From assembly GCF_900078705.1 (NCBI RefSeq), contig NZ_FKIF01000002.1:496001-560000 (forward strand): a stretch of 64,000 nt of DNA. Direction: 5' to 3'. The stretch's first letter is position 1. Every line of letters starts with the position of its first letter. Of the stretch, positions 11,601-19,125 are shown one piece after another. The position numbers and the translations under genes were made by a program. Origin of the DNA: Bordetella ansorpii. Lineage in GTDB: Bacteria; Pseudomonadota; Gammaproteobacteria; Burkholderiales; Burkholderiaceae_B. The notes beneath the pieces are model-generated. The model was not told the DNA's origin, ran no database searches, and worked only from the letters and a program-made list of their open reading frames with translations.

Positions 11601-14337
11601 CCTGGTCGTGGCCTTGCCCAGCACCATGCGCGTGACGGGCGGGCGCGCCGCCAGCGATGCGGCGGCCGCCATCGTCAGCCGCAATGGGGGGCAACTGCGT
11701 GTCACGGCGGGGGGCACCCTGAAGGCGGGCCAATACTACGTGGGCCGCGGCGCGGGATATATCGAGGCCGGGGCAAGCGGCGCCGGCTATACGCTGACCG
11801 GCACGTCGACCACATGGCCCTTCTCCGCGTATCGCTACGACATCGCGCCCGTGCTGGCGCTGTCCGACGCCACGCTCACGTTCAAGACGCTGGGCGATCT
11901 GGTCGTGCAGACCGTGATCGATCCCATGGAAATACGCCGTGCCTATGTCGATCAGGCCGACCGGGACGTCTCGGGCTCGGCCAGCCACGGGCTCTTCATG
12001 AGCAGCTACACCGAACGCAGCGCGCTGAAACTGGTGTCCACCGGTGGCAATGTGCGGCTTGAGAACCAGTCGGAATTCGTGGCGGGCAACACCACGGGCA
12101 ATACCACCCAGCTGGTCAGCGGCGTGACGGACACCAAGCTTCAGTCGGACAGGCTGGGCCTGTACCCGGCCAAGGTCAGCGTATCGGCCCTGGGCGGGAG
12201 CATCGAGGTGGGCGGGTTGCTGGCGATGGCGCCGGCGGCCACCAGCGACCTGTCCCTGCTGGCCGCCCAGGACCTGCGCTTCCTGCGCGGCAACGGTCCG
12301 CTGAGTACCGGCGCCATCGTCATGTCTCAGGCGACGCTGGACAGATGGCCGTCGGTACTCACGTCCTGGAACGGGCTCACGACGATGCTCAGCGGCGGGT
12401 CGGCGTTCGGGACCCCGCTGAAGGGCCCCTATCTGTCGAATACGTTCCTGACGAATGTGCTGAACGGAACGGTGTTCGACAATCCCGATACCTTGCCCAT
12501 GCAGGTGCATGACTTCGCGCCCAGCCGCCTGTATGCGGCCAGCGGTTCCATCACCGACCTGAATCTGATCGCGTCGGAGTCGGTACGCGTGCAGGCCGGC
12601 ACCGACATCCGCAACGTCGAATTGAGCGGTCGCAACCTGCGCGCCACCGACACCACTTTGCTGGCGGCGGGCAACGACATCCTGGCGATCGAGAACAGGC
12701 CCCTGTCGCACCCCTACACGCCGTATGGCGGCAGCGCGCAGACCTATTACTACGACCGGGGCAGCCGCGCCGCGCTGCAAGGGCCGGGGGAACTGCTGCT
12801 GCTGGCCGGGCGCGACATCCAGGGCAACAACCTGTCGCTGTATTCGAACGCCAACCGCTATTGGGACTACGTCGGGGCAATGCCGCGCGTCGAGGAGCCG
12901 AACGCCATCAAGGCGCTGCCCGAGACCGGCGCGAACATCACCTTGATGGCCGGCATGAATGCCGCGCCCAGTTACGCGACCTTCGAACAGGCCTATCTGG
13001 ACCCCGCCAACGTGGCCGCCATGCCCGCCTACCTGAAGACCACGCTGGCCGATGGAACGGTGGCGCCGCTGTACCTGACCGATGGGGTGGAAGTCCGCGG
13101 CGATCTGAACAAGCTCGGCCGCCGTGGCCTGGTCTCCTTCATGGAAGGCATGCTGGGGGCCGAAAAGGTCGCCAGCCTGACCGGTTCCGAGGACGGCAAG
13201 CTCACCGAGCAGCAGGCATGGGAGCACTATCAACGATTGCCCGCGCTGGTTCGCCAGCAGTTCCTGCGCCAGGTGTTCCTCTACGAATTGCGGCAGGGCG
13301 GCCGCGACCAGAACGACGTGGATGCGCAGAACGCGCCCGGCAACGGCGGCTACCGCCGGGGGTACGCGGCCATCGACACGCTGTTCCGCGGCGCGGCGGC
13401 CGAGGGCCAGCCCGTGCGCTACGCGCAGGACCTGCCGGACGATTGGCGCGGCAGTTGGACGGGGTCCGGCAATGTCGCCCTGACGCGGCTGGTGGCGCGC
13501 ACTCATCAAGGGGGCGACATAAACGTCTTCACCCCTGGGGGCGGCCTGCAGGCGGCGGCGCTGGGCGCGGCGGTGCCTGACGGCTACGGTCTGGTCACCT
13601 TGGCCTCGCCCGGGCAGATCAATGTGTACGCGGACCGGGACATCATCGTGAACCGGTCGCGCATCCTGTCCTTTGTGTCGCAGGCCGAGCCGCTGGGCAG
13701 CGATCAGGTGCTGTGGTCCACGCGGGGGGACATCGACGCGGGCCGGGGCGCCAAGACGGTGCGCGTCCCGCAGGCGCCGACCGTCTCCGCCGACCTGGAC
13801 GGCAACATCACCGTGGAGGAAAAGCGCGACATGAGCGGCGCCGGCATCGGCACCGTGGGCGAGGGCGACGTGGACCTGGTCGCCCCGGGGGGCACCGTGA
13901 ACGCCGGCGACGCGGGCATCCGCGTGGCGGGCAACTTCAACGTGGCCGCCTTGCGCGTGCTCAACGCGGCCAACATCCAGGTCGAGGGCGAGTCCAAGGG
14001 CGTGCCGGTCGCCGTGTCGGTCAATACCGGCGCGCTGACCAGCGCCAGCGCGGCGGCCAGCAGCGCGGCCACGGCGGCGCAGGACTCGGTGTCGCGCGCT
14101 CGCGACAGGACGCGGCAGGCGCTTCCGTCCATCGTGACCGTGCAGGTCCTGGGCTTCGGCATGGACGGCTCGGGCGCTGCCGCCGCCCAGCCGTCCGCCG
14201 GCCAGGCGCCGGCGCGGCGGGGCGACCCGTCTGGGCGGCCCGTCAGCTACCGCCCCGAGAGCGCCATCCAGGTGCTGGGCGATGGGGAATTGCCGGCCAG
14301 CCAGCGGGCCCGCCTGCCGGAGGCCCGCGACCGATAG
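2644..14337 (+). CDS. Giant filamentous-haemagglutinin-family exoprotein (TpsA/PdtA-like, DUF3739 type)
   Basis: 3897 aa. Start set at ATG 2644, which gives a signal peptide (~1-43, ending AHA-A); a TTG at 2596 in the same frame is the alternative. After the signal peptide comes an unusual Ala/Gln/Arg-rich, helix-prone stretch (~58-125). The secretion (TPS/haemagglutination activity) domain follows at ~160-290, with NWKTFNVG at 171-178 and NRNGI at 230-234 in place of the usual NPNG. The body is a long run of beta-helix repeats rich in Gly, Ala, Ser and Asp (phrases such as GGSIxL, AGAxVDVSGG). An Asn/Asp cluster (2121-2133) looks able to bind calcium. The C-terminal ~3690-3850 (GEGDVDLVAPGG, VNAGDAGIRVAGNFN) matches the DUF3739 family. 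It is likely exported by Sec and then by a TpsB pore; no tpsB is in the window. The upstream sigma/anti-sigma pair is its probable regulator. Confidence 0.88.
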   Translation: MPVRPVSRAAVPVFSLQPTALHAALAALLLAGGLSSPIEAHAAGAWWAVQGAGRENVSGAAGLNAARARQRAQAASTQSANQRLAAEQAGRMVANAGRTAQVIAAEMARQQRERDKMLAGASSIPDGVTPGGLQQDLAAGWDGAEQTLRVLQAQGRTEVAIRQDKAKAILNWKTFNVGRNTTVHFDQSAGTDARTGRNDWAVLNRITDPSGRPSEIAGQIKAEGSVYLINRNGIVFTGTSQINTRSLVASSLKLTDEQFRAGLNVRLGANTGDPGYWSGLEIAVGIPTFGENPTNLPADSSVQFADMGPAFDPGAAPGDVKVQAGAQIKAQGGHVLLFAPKVSNAGSIRTPDGQTLMAAGENVWLEAKANDPTVRGFDAVVSSVRPWAFPARFLVEPRTDPAFQQYLIGRIVSDIMPRMEQRAAEVGYSVLNTGIVQADHGDITLVSREINQNGVLQASTALNNRAGSIRLRAWGQGVYNIDNNLAASASHLVAWSGGALTLGPDSITQVVNDWQDATQIESSALANRYQPGRIELYGKSIDVQARAQVTAAAGEIDIQAQANPAALLRHLQFGDGSRVLVGENATISTAGLLEMPVDMASNFVEAELRINELRDSHQQSGTWLYGRKVIVDRRKSGTLDGLMGGVEWVTDGSGKVVKGAWIGTPLADVTGWVGNGLVTLSELAARGGSITIQSNGSMITRPGSILDVSGGSVRYSDGWNTETLLRGADGRLYPMSSAPADMIYVGIAGQYQAMHARWGVTRTFLNPVLPARRWERGYAEGREAGSIEILAGSAFILEGEMKGSVQPGDRAQELADLPQAGRLLIGSNRAQEGLWTLGKVIIGNTPTLLPEDFTIDSPLGKDAFLTEEEGQSAGTAAGAGRTTWLSAASLSHSGMGSIELNLTTGFNLEEGAVVNLAPGARFVAQVYDGSGNPGDFDIQGSLIAPGGSITLSAGGVADSVLRLGANSVLSTAGQWINDTASGGATLGRAIHGGGIVLGTPVKEGLGTVYGKVDVAAGAVVDVSGGGWLPDAGPDGRGGKMRAGNGGSASLMAFDSAALDTLDLRGWSGGNASRLSIMATSDVQLGGAAPGGEAVPGATETLHLPETLFSERGFGTISVRSLGGDVVVAQGAQVRVLPSVWDMSAPLAWRALPSGQSLGSVLAPVALDALPGDVRAARAPGGVSLATGVSGGSIRIEAGSLVQVEPGGSVSLDAGGSGQATIAGRIVAPAGTVDIRAITSLTLAEGAELLLPGVAQVFYDPVTQLQRGKVLAGGTVSLTAGSLDARAGSSIDVSGASGTVEYWAREAGVLGPNRRAAQQLGSDGGEVAVTVSAGGAFNTTLRAHGGDALAAGGSLSIVDTSSAGSPSGDLVTPDIGSFLFYRTPAGMTGTHTFDGVQYTRVIGTSANLDVFDEYVGDVRMASAMRTAINGTLPALVSSSNGMVIDAGVAAASGSGQGMAAWEYNTSIDPRVVELLNKYFWSGTGTALSHKINIGRIATSDSTLHVSAASLRNTGISALSLQSTQVGVQVSSGVDLNVEGRLRITAPVIKSDGKGGTARLHAHALQLRPLAGTVGAAAVNAGELILSASQVLDIAGSSVKGDASQSVNVNLRGFERTVLETGDLRFVAGLYSEGGADYDDANLRATLDVDGALEIRAAQVYPGTAVTARIVSGQSITVRGNGNAEAPLSAGGSLTLSAPVIEQTGVLRAPFGQIVLDASDRLVLGDASLTSVSGAGLGVLYGTLRNAEYWLDPANPQGRSRTHPSDANVLDENRYLSSLPEKRVSLQAPDISMAAGAVVDIAGGGELYAWEHVPGSGGSHDALTLPGMYAVLPRYSGLSPEVSAGGDAAGRKVWLAGGGLEAGWYTLLPARYAMLPGAFAVQATGQAMPAGAASSADVARLREGSVLVAGRMHDSISGAQDATSSVWRVSPGDLVRKVSEFNEAQGNAFFASDAFKLTQYRLTGQDVVTPRLPRDGGAVVFKAASSLVLDGQLRAQPGEGGRGSLVDISADRIAIVGAGQDGSDLRAAGYLVVDAGSLTRFGAGSLLVGGTRTGDAQGLQVDVAASDVVLRNSADSALSGPEVILAATNLVSIESGSVLRADGQASGEDTALVLKPQAAAQWNDNNTPNDTNDDYIVTPSKDWGALVRVSSGTAVRALRQNVDTTTGGQVRIGAGARLDGGAALLIDATNTTEMAAGAQLSGTALSVAAGRIGIGGGSAGLVLDADALAQLSRTQALTLHSYSSLDFYRALDMRNLAQVVLDAAALHGVGAGAVQVQATRLTLQNTGAQAAGAGVGSGRLELTADELVLGAGNKSISGFGHVLLAGRQRIVGEGSGGLDAGAALLTLGAPVLQGGAGADQTLRTQGQLVLQRTADMDATAITELGARSLGARLSLSGQGVTVALPVLALGGSVSVDAGTGDLAVTEQGSLRVGGLEQVFFDVPQYVDAGQISLATRGGSIDLAPGSLLDLSAHRNGGDAGNLTVDASAGGRVNFGGTLQARSGAAAGSGSGGRFALAIDQLADFGTLAQMLNQTGFSQSRQFRIREGDLVISGATQVADFEVITDRGSITVDGTAHVDASATYGGSIRLVGGGGLAMRGGAMLAARATDTIDGVGGGRITLEAINGSLQLAGGTLDLSGGEGGRLRLRAQRNAGNDGVNVTALGASVQGARFAVLEGVRSYASTDGTVESVKALAIDQANAFAGNPGILPGLGGNAGAYTLAAGIDITSAGDLTLGSDWNLNGDFGAAHREGTLTLRAAGNLNLDGHLSDGFDAAGREGRLTGAASWNLRLVAGADLASVDALAVQSPGALAADAGTLRVGTADVTPGSGGAGKLVRTGTGDLTVRAGRDVILAHKESVLYTAGRAEADPTLGGGFSTASSGAQYGADGGHVDIAAQGSVRAPIVQGSRSDQILTEWLFRQGRYGGDASSPTGYYDAYQIGNPWDIPPSMSAQGQQPSWWVNYASFEQGLGALGGGNVRLAAGGDLVNLVVALPSTMRVTGGRAASDAAAAIVSRNGGQLRVTAGGTLKAGQYYVGRGAGYIEAGASGAGYTLTGTSTTWPFSAYRYDIAPVLALSDATLTFKTLGDLVVQTVIDPMEIRRAYVDQADRDVSGSASHGLFMSSYTERSALKLVSTGGNVRLENQSEFVAGNTTGNTTQLVSGVTDTKLQSDRLGLYPAKVSVSALGGSIEVGGLLAMAPAATSDLSLLAAQDLRFLRGNGPLSTGAIVMSQATLDRWPSVLTSWNGLTTMLSGGSAFGTPLKGPYLSNTFLTNVLNGTVFDNPDTLPMQVHDFAPSRLYAASGSITDLNLIASESVRVQAGTDIRNVELSGRNLRATDTTLLAAGNDILAIENRPLSHPYTPYGGSAQTYYYDRGSRAALQGPGELLLLAGRDIQGNNLSLYSNANRYWDYVGAMPRVEEPNAIKALPETGANITLMAGMNAAPSYATFEQAYLDPANVAAMPAYLKTTLADGTVAPLYLTDGVEVRGDLNKLGRRGLVSFMEGMLGAEKVASLTGSEDGKLTEQQAWEHYQRLPALVRQQFLRQVFLYELRQGGRDQNDVDAQNAPGNGGYRRGYAAIDTLFRGAAAEGQPVRYAQDLPDDWRGSWTGSGNVALTRLVARTHQGGDINVFTPGGGLQAAALGAAVPDGYGLVTLASPGQINVYADRDIIVNRSRILSFVSQAEPLGSDQVLWSTRGDIDAGRGAKTVRVPQAPTVSADLDGNITVEEKRDMSGAGIGTVGEGDVDLVAPGGTVNAGDAGIRVAGNFNVAALRVLNAANIQVEGESKGVPVAVSVNTGALTSASAAASSAATAAQDSVSRARDRTRQALPSIVTVQVLGFGMDGSGAAAAQPSAGQAPARRGDPSGRPVSYRPESAIQVLGDGELPASQRARLPEARDR

Positions 14338-14362
14338 GCGTGCCCGGAGGGGAAAAGGGGCC

Positions 14363-14380
14363 GTGTCGAAAAATCGACAC
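14363..14380. terminator. Short inverted repeat after the adhesin gene, possible weak terminator
   Basis: Arms GTGTCGA and TCGACAC with a loop of 4 A, 25 bases after the adhesin stop. No T-run follows, so it may be a processing or rho-assisted site, or an operator of the rplC promoter 27 bases on, rather than a true intrinsic terminator. Confidence 0.3.
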
Positions 14381-14406
14381 GAAATCAGCGCGTTAGTGGT
14401 ATCGCC

Positions 14407-14436
14407 TTGCCATCTGGCTTTTTCCCATGCTAGCAT
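14407..14436 (+). promoter_or_regulatory. Candidate sigma-70 promoter for the rplC operon
   Basis: TTGCCA (14407-14412) and TAGCAT (14431-14436) are separated by 18 bases. Transcription from here would give a leader of roughly 195 bases before rplC. The call rests on the match, on position and on the absence of rpsJ upstream. Confidence 0.45.
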
Positions 14437-14531
14437 TCGAGACTTGCCATTTTTGGCATAGCCGCTCATGGTCCGTCCATACGGCCCTTTCCGTCAGGCC
14501 CGCACACCTCAGCGGGCACGACGGATCGGCT

Positions 14532-14557
14532 GGCGGGATCCGGTCTTCGGATCCGCC
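14532..14557 (+). promoter_or_regulatory. Leader hairpin upstream of rplC
   Basis: Ten-base-pair stem with one bulged G: arms GGCGG-G-ATCCG and CGGATCCGCC around a GTCTT loop. No T-run follows, so it is not an intrinsic terminator. A second, smaller hairpin (CCCGAC 14606-14611 with GTCGGG 14620-14625) ends just before the rplC ribosome-binding GGAG. In E. coli the S10 operon leader mediates L4 autoregulation; whether this leader does so here is inference. Confidence 0.45.
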
Positions 14558-14638
14558 GGAATCATCACTTTGTAGGGCAAAAGCCTTTACCTTTGCCTGA
14601 TTAGCCCCGACCAATCGCAGTCGGGAATGGAGAAAACG

Positions 14639-15328
14639 ATGTCGAATCCGACACCCACGCCGGCCGCCCATCGGCTGGGCCTGGTGGGCCGCAAGGTCGG
14701 CATGACCCGCATTTTCACGGAAGATGGTGAATCCATCCCCGTGACCGTGCTGGACGTGTCCAACAACCGCGTGGCTCAGGTCAAGTCGCCTGAAGTCGAC
14801 GGCTATGCAGCCGTTCAGCTGGCCTATGGCACTCGCCGCGCTTCGCGCGTCGCGAAGGCCCAGACCGGCCACTACGCAAAAGCCGGCATCGAAGCCGGCA
14901 GCATCCTCAAAGAGTTCCGCCTGGATCCCACCCGCGCCGCCGAGTTCACGGCCGGCGCCGTGGTTGCCGTGGAATCCGTGTTCGAAGCCGGCCAACAGGT
15001 CGACGTGACGGGCACCACCATCGGTAAGGGCTTCGCCGGTACCATCAAGCGCCACCACTTCGGTTCGCAGCGCGCGTCGCACGGTAACTCCCGTTCGCAC
15101 CGCGTTCCCGGCTCGATCGGTCAAGCGCAGGATCCCGGTCGCATTTTCCCCGGCAAGCGCATGGCCGGCCACCTGGGTGACGTTACCCGCACCGTCCAGA
15201 ACCTGGACGTGGTGCGCGTCGACGCCGAGCGCGGCCTGCTGCTGGTCAAGGGCGCCGTCCCCGGTTCCGCCGGCGGCGATGTCATTGTGCGTCCGGCCAT
15301 CAAGGCGCCGGCCAAGAAGGGGGCGTAA
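14639..15328 (+). CDS. rplC: 50S ribosomal protein L3
   Basis: 229 aa. Binds 23S rRNA early in 50S assembly. The core [20 protein letters not shown] and the later loop with [14 protein letters not shown] are classic L3. Start at ATG 14639 because GGAG (14629-14632) is well spaced for it; an in-frame ATG at 14627 overlaps that ribosome site. First gene of the S10-type block here, with rpsJ missing in front. Confidence 0.97.
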   Translation: MSNPTPTPAAHRLGLVGRKVGMTRIFTEDGESIPVTVLDVSNNRVAQVKSPEVDGYAAVQLAYGTRRASRVAKAQTGHYAKAGIEAGSILKEFRLDPTRAAEFTAGAVVAVESVFEAGQQVDVTGTTIGKGFAGTIKRHHFGSQRASHGNSRSHRVPGSIGQAQDPGRIFPGKRMAGHLGDVTRTVQNLDVVRVDAERGLLLVKGAVPGSAGGDVIVRPAIKAPAKKGA

Positions 15329-15333
15329 GCACC

Positions 15334-15951
15334 ATGGATCTCAAGCTCCTGAATGACCAAGGTCAGGCCGCGACGTTCAGCGCGCCCGACACCGTCTTCG
15401 GTCGCGATTACAACGAAGCGCTGGTTCACCAGATCGTCGTGGCCTACCAGGCCAACGCACGCAGCGGTAACCGTGCCCAGAAGGATCGTACCGAAGTCAA
15501 GCACTCCACCAAGAAGCCCTGGCGCCAGAAGGGTACCGGCCGCGCTCGCGCCGGTATGACCTCGTCGCCGCTGTGGCGTGGGGGTGGTCGCACCTTCCCG
15601 AATTCGCCTGAAGAAAACTTCAGCCAGAAGGTCAACAAGAAGATGTACCGCGCCGGGATCCGCTCGATCCTGTCGCAGTTGGCTCGTGAAGACCGCATCG
15701 CCGTCGTCGAGACGTTCTCGCTCGAATCGCCCAAGACCAAGCTCGCCGCTGACAAGCTGAAGTCGCTGGGTCTGGATTCGGTCCTGATCATCACCGACTC
15801 CGTCGATGAAAATATTTACCTCGCCACGCGCAACCTGCCGCACGTTGCCGTGATCGAGCCCCGTTATGCCGATCCGTTGTCGCTGATCCACTACAAGAAA
15901 GTGCTGATCACCAAGCCGGCCATCGCTCAACTCGAGGAGATGCTGGGATGA
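15334..15951 (+). CDS. rplD: 50S ribosomal protein L4
   Basis: 205 aa. Lines the peptide exit tunnel; in E. coli it also represses its own operon by transcription attenuation and translation inhibition. The basic internal loop ([20 protein letters not shown]) is the tunnel extension. It starts 5 bases after rplC and its end overlaps the rplW start by 4 bases (ATGA). Confidence 0.97.
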   Translation: MDLKLLNDQGQAATFSAPDTVFGRDYNEALVHQIVVAYQANARSGNRAQKDRTEVKHSTKKPWRQKGTGRARAGMTSSPLWRGGGRTFPNSPEENFSQKVNKKMYRAGIRSILSQLAREDRIAVVETFSLESPKTKLAADKLKSLGLDSVLIITDSVDENIYLATRNLPHVAVIEPRYADPLSLIHYKKVLITKPAIAQLEEMLG

Positions 15952-16244
15952 ACGCCGAACGCTTGATGCAAGTCATTCTCGCGCCGGTCGTGACCGAAAA
16001 GGCCACGTTCGTCGCCGAGAAGTATCAGCAAGTCGCTTTCCGTGTCGTGGCTGACGCTACCAAGCCGGAAATCAAGGCTGCCGTCGAACTGCTGTTCAAG
16101 GTGCAGGTCGAGTCCGTGCAGGTCCTCAACCGTAAGGGCAAAGTCAAGCGCTTCGGCCGTTTCACCGGTCGTCGCCGCGGCGAGCGCAAGGCTTATGTCT
16201 CGCTCGTCGAAGGCCAGGAAATCGACTTTGCGGAGGTGAAGTAA
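15948..16244 (+). CDS. rplW: 50S ribosomal protein L23
   Basis: 98 aa. Located at the tunnel exit, where it docks trigger factor and [17 protein letters not shown] at the N-terminus and [16 protein letters not shown] are diagnostic. Overlaps rplD by ATGA and abuts rplB directly. Confidence 0.97.
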   Translation: MNAERLMQVILAPVVTEKATFVAEKYQQVAFRVVADATKPEIKAAVELLFKVQVESVQVLNRKGKVKRFGRFTGRRRGERKAYVSLVEGQEIDFAEVK

Positions 16245-17072
16245 ATGGCCCTCGTTAAAGTAAAACCGACTTCGGCCGGCCGTCGTGGCATGGTCAAGGT
16301 GGTCAACGCTTCGCTGCACAAGGGTGCACCGTTCGCCGCGCTGACCGAAAAGCAGATCCGTGGTTCGGGCCGTAACAACAACGGTCACATCACGATCCGC
16401 CACAAGGGCGGCGGTCACAAGCAGCACTACCGTCTCGTCGATTTCCGTCGCAACAAGGACGGCATCCCGGCGAAGGTCGAGCGTCTCGAATACGACCCCA
16501 ACCGTACCGCGCACATCGCACTGCTGTGCTATGCCGACGGCGAGCGTCGCTACATCATCGCTCCGCGTGGCCTGGAAGTGGGCGCAACGGTGCTGTCGGG
16601 CGTCGAAGCCCCGATCCGCGCCGGCAACACCCTGCCGATCCGCAACATTCCGGTCGGTACCACGATCCACTGCGTCGAGATGATCCCCGGCAAGGGCGCC
16701 CAGATGGTGCGTTCGGCGGGTGCATCCGCGGTGCTGCTGGCTCGCGAAGGCACGTACGCCCAGGTCCGCCTGCGCTCCGGTGAAGTGCGCCGCGTGCACA
16801 TCGAGTGCCGCGCCACCATCGGCGAAGTGGGTAACGAAGAACACAGCCTGCGCCAGATCGGTAAGGCCGGTGCGATGCGTTGGCGCGGTGTGCGTCCGAC
16901 GGTTCGCGGCGTTGCCATGAACCCGGTCGACCACCCGCACGGTGGTGGTGAGGGCCGTACCGGTGAAGCTCGCGAGCCGGTCAGCCCGTGGGGTACCCCG
17001 GCGAAGGGTTTCAAGACCCGTCGCAACAAGCGGACGAACAACATGATCGTCCAACGGCGCAAGCGCAAGTAA
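16245..17072 (+). CDS. rplB: 50S ribosomal protein L2
   Basis: 275 aa, full length. Needed for subunit joining and peptidyl transfer. [20 protein letters not shown], the [10 protein letters not shown] segment and the C-terminal [11 protein letters not shown] loop, whose histidine lies near the catalytic centre, are all present. Starts on the base after the rplW stop. Confidence 0.97.
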   Translation: MALVKVKPTSAGRRGMVKVVNASLHKGAPFAALTEKQIRGSGRNNNGHITIRHKGGGHKQHYRLVDFRRNKDGIPAKVERLEYDPNRTAHIALLCYADGERRYIIAPRGLEVGATVLSGVEAPIRAGNTLPIRNIPVGTTIHCVEMIPGKGAQMVRSAGASAVLLAREGTYAQVRLRSGEVRRVHIECRATIGEVGNEEHSLRQIGKAGAMRWRGVRPTVRGVAMNPVDHPHGGGEGRTGEAREPVSPWGTPAKGFKTRRNKRTNNMIVQRRKRK

Positions 17073-17084
17073 GAGGCGAACACT

Positions 17085-17360
17085 ATGTCACGTTCGATCA
17101 AGAAGGGCCCGTTCGTCGATGCCCACCTCATCAAGAAGGTGGACACTGCCGTCGCGGTCAAAGACAAGAAGCCGATCAAGACCTGGTCGCGCCGTTCCAC
17201 GATCCTGCCCGAGTTCATCGGTCTGACGATTGCCGTGCACAACGGCAAGCAACACGTTCCCGTGTACGTCAACGAGAACATGGTTGGCCACAAGCTCGGC
17301 GAATTCGCGCTGACCCGTACGTTCAAGGGTCACGCCGCCGACAAGAAGGCGAAGAGGTAA
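17085..17360 (+). CDS. rpsS: 30S ribosomal protein S19
   Basis: 91 aa. Binds S13 and the head of 16S r[18 protein letters not shown] and [19 protein letters not shown] are typical. Lies 12 bases after rplB and 3 before rplV. Confidence 0.97.
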   Translation: MSRSIKKGPFVDAHLIKKVDTAVAVKDKKPIKTWSRRSTILPEFIGLTIAVHNGKQHVPVYVNENMVGHKLGEFALTRTFKGHAADKKAKR

Positions 17361-17363
17361 GCG

Positions 17364-17693
17364 ATGGAAACTACTGCCATTATCCGTGGGGTTCACATCT
17401 CCGCTCAGAAGACGCGTCTGGTCGCGGATCTGATCCGCGGCAAGTCGGTCGCTCAGGCGCTGAACATCCTCACGTTTTCCCCGAAGAAGGCTGCCGGCAT
17501 CCTGAAGAAGGCTGTCGAGTCCGCCATCGCCAACGCCGAGCACAACGACGGCGCCGACATCGACGAGCTGAAGGTCACGACGATTTTCGTGGACAAGGCT
17601 CAATCGATGAAGCGCTTCTCGGCTCGCGCCAAGGGCCGCGGCAACCGCATCGAGAAGCAGACCTGCCACATCACGGTCAAGGTCGGAGCCTAA
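17364..17693 (+). CDS. rplV: 50S ribosomal protein L22
   Basis: 109 aa. Contacts all six domains of 23S rRNA; its beta-hairpin narrows the exit tunnel. [17 protein letters not shown] and the hairpin segment with [17 protein letters not shown] identify it. Confidence 0.97.
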   Translation: METTAIIRGVHISAQKTRLVADLIRGKSVAQALNILTFSPKKAAGILKKAVESAIANAEHNDGADIDELKVTTIFVDKAQSMKRFSARAKGRGNRIEKQTCHITVKVGA

Positions 17694-17702
17694 GGAGTCA
17701 AG

Positions 17703-18503
17703 ATGGGTCAGAAAATTCACCCCACTGGGTTCCGTCTCGCGGTCACCCGTAACTGGTCGTCGCGTTGGTACGCCGACGACAAGGCCTTCGGCGGCATGCT
17801 GGCCGAAGACATCCGCGTTCGCGAATACCTGAAGAAGAAGCTCAAGAGCGCTTCCGTCGGTCGCGTCGTCATCGAGCGTCCCGCCAAGAACGCCCGTATC
17901 ACCGTCTACTCGGCTCGTCCGGGCGTGGTGATCGGCAAGCGCGGCGAAGACATCGAAAGCCTGAAGAGCGATCTGCAGCGTCTGATGGGCGTGCCCGTGC
18001 ACGTCAACATCGAGGAAATCCGCAAGCCGGAAACCGACGCTCAGCTGATCGCCGACTCGATCTCGCAGCAGCTCGAAAAGCGCATCATGTTCCGCCGCGC
18101 CATGAAGCGCGCCATGCAGAACGCCATGCGTCTGGGCGCCCAGGGCATCAAGATCATGAGCTCGGGCCGTCTGAACGGTATCGAAATCGCGCGTACCGAG
18201 TGGTATCGCGAAGGCCGTGTGCCGCTGCACACGCTGAAGGCGAACATCGACTACGGCACCTCCGAAGCCCACACCACCTACGGTGTGATCGGCATCAAGG
18301 TCTGGGTCTACAAGGGCGACATGCTGGCCAACGGCGAGCTGCCCCCGGAAACCGCCGCTCCGCGTGAAGAAGAGCGCCGTCCGCGCCGTGCCCCCCGTGG
18401 CGATCGTCCCGATGGCGCCCGTGCGGGCCGTCCTGGTGGCGGTGGCCGTGGTCGTGGTGGTCCCCGCAAGGCGGACGCTGCTCCGGCGCCTGAAGGAGAA
18501 TAA
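17703..18503 (+). CDS. rpsC: 30S ribosomal protein S3
   Basis: 266 aa, longer than the ~233 aa of E. coli S3. The KH RNA-binding domain ([15 protein letters not shown]) and the C-terminal S3 domain ([18 protein letters not shown]) are intact. The extra length is a low-complexity tail after residue ~222, rich in Arg and Gly ([12 protein letters not shown]) and ending in an Ala/Pro/Glu run. Forms the mRNA entry site with S4 and S5. Confidence 0.97.
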   Translation: MGQKIHPTGFRLAVTRNWSSRWYADDKAFGGMLAEDIRVREYLKKKLKSASVGRVVIERPAKNARITVYSARPGVVIGKRGEDIESLKSDLQRLMGVPVHVNIEEIRKPETDAQLIADSISQQLEKRIMFRRAMKRAMQNAMRLGAQGIKIMSSGRLNGIEIARTEWYREGRVPLHTLKANIDYGTSEAHTTYGVIGIKVWVYKGDMLANGELPPETAAPREEERRPRRAPRGDRPDGARAGRPGGGGRGRGGPRKADAAPAPEGE

Positions 18504-18505
18504 CC

Positions 18506-18922
18506 ATGCTGCAACCTACTCGCAGAAAATATCGCAAAGAGCAGAAAGGCCGCAATACGGGCCTGGCTACCCGCGGCGCTGCGGTTTCCTTCGGCGAATT
18601 CGGCCTGAAGGCAACCGGCCGTGGCCGTCTGACCGCGCGTCAGATCGAAGCCGCCCGTCGTGCCATCAACCGTCACATCAAGCGTGGCGGCCGTATCTGG
18701 ATCCGTATCTTCCCCGACAAGCCGATCTCGCAAAAGCCGGCTGAAGTCCGGATGGGTAACGGTAAGGGTAACCCGGAGTACTGGGTCGCCGAGATCCAGC
18801 CCGGTAAGGTGCTGTACGAAATGGAAGGGGTCAGCGAAGAGCTGGCGCGCGAGGCGTTCCGCCTGGCTGCCGCCAAGCTGCCGATCTCCACGACGTTCGT
18901 TGCGCGTCATATCGGTTCTTAA
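18506..18922 (+). CDS. rplP: 50S ribosomal protein L16
   Basis: 138 aa. Helps position tRNA at the A site. [17 protein letters not shown] and [20 protein letters not shown] are diagnostic. Two bases after rpsC. Confidence 0.97.
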   Translation: MLQPTRRKYRKEQKGRNTGLATRGAAVSFGEFGLKATGRGRLTARQIEAARRAINRHIKRGGRIWIRIFPDKPISQKPAEVRMGNGKGNPEYWVAEIQPGKVLYEMEGVSEELAREAFRLAAAKLPISTTFVARHIGS

Positions 18923-18931
18923 GGAGTCCAC

Positions 18932-19123
18932 ATGAAAGCCAGCGAACTCCGTTCGAAGGATGCCGCCGAGCTCGGCAAAGAGCTCGAAAGCCTGCTGAAG
19001 GCCCAATTCGGCCTGCGTATGCAGAAGGCCACGCAGCAGCTTGCCAACCACCGCCAGCTGCGTAACGTCCGCCGCGACATCGCGCGCGTCCGTACGCTGC
19101 TGACCGAGAAGGCAGGGAAGTGA
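18932..19123 (+). CDS. rpmC: 50S ribosomal protein L29
   Basis: 63 aa helical protein near the tunnel exit. [19 protein letters not shown] and the [17 protein letters not shown] segment match the family. Followed two bases later by rpsQ. Confidence 0.96.
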   Translation: MKASELRSKDAAELGKELESLLKAQFGLRMQKATQQLANHRQLRNVRRDIARVRTLLTEKAGK

Positions 19124-19125
19124 TA

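Larger units (their letters stand above)
14338..14638. other. Intergenic region between the adhesin gene and rplC
   Basis: No open frame fits rpsJ (about 100 codons), the gene that normally precedes rplC. The stretch holds a short palindrome (14363-14380), a candidate promoter (14407-14436) and two leader hairpins, all listed separately. The rplC mRNA would have a leader of about 200 bases. Confidence 0.75.

Noticed and set aside
2578-14469. Very long minus-strand open frames opposite the adhesin gene (about 1840 and 2050 codons)
   Set aside because: They mirror the repetitive GC-rich sense gene, are full of low-complexity Arg/Ala/Gly/His runs, match no family, and the sense strand has clear domains. 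They are shadows of codon bias.
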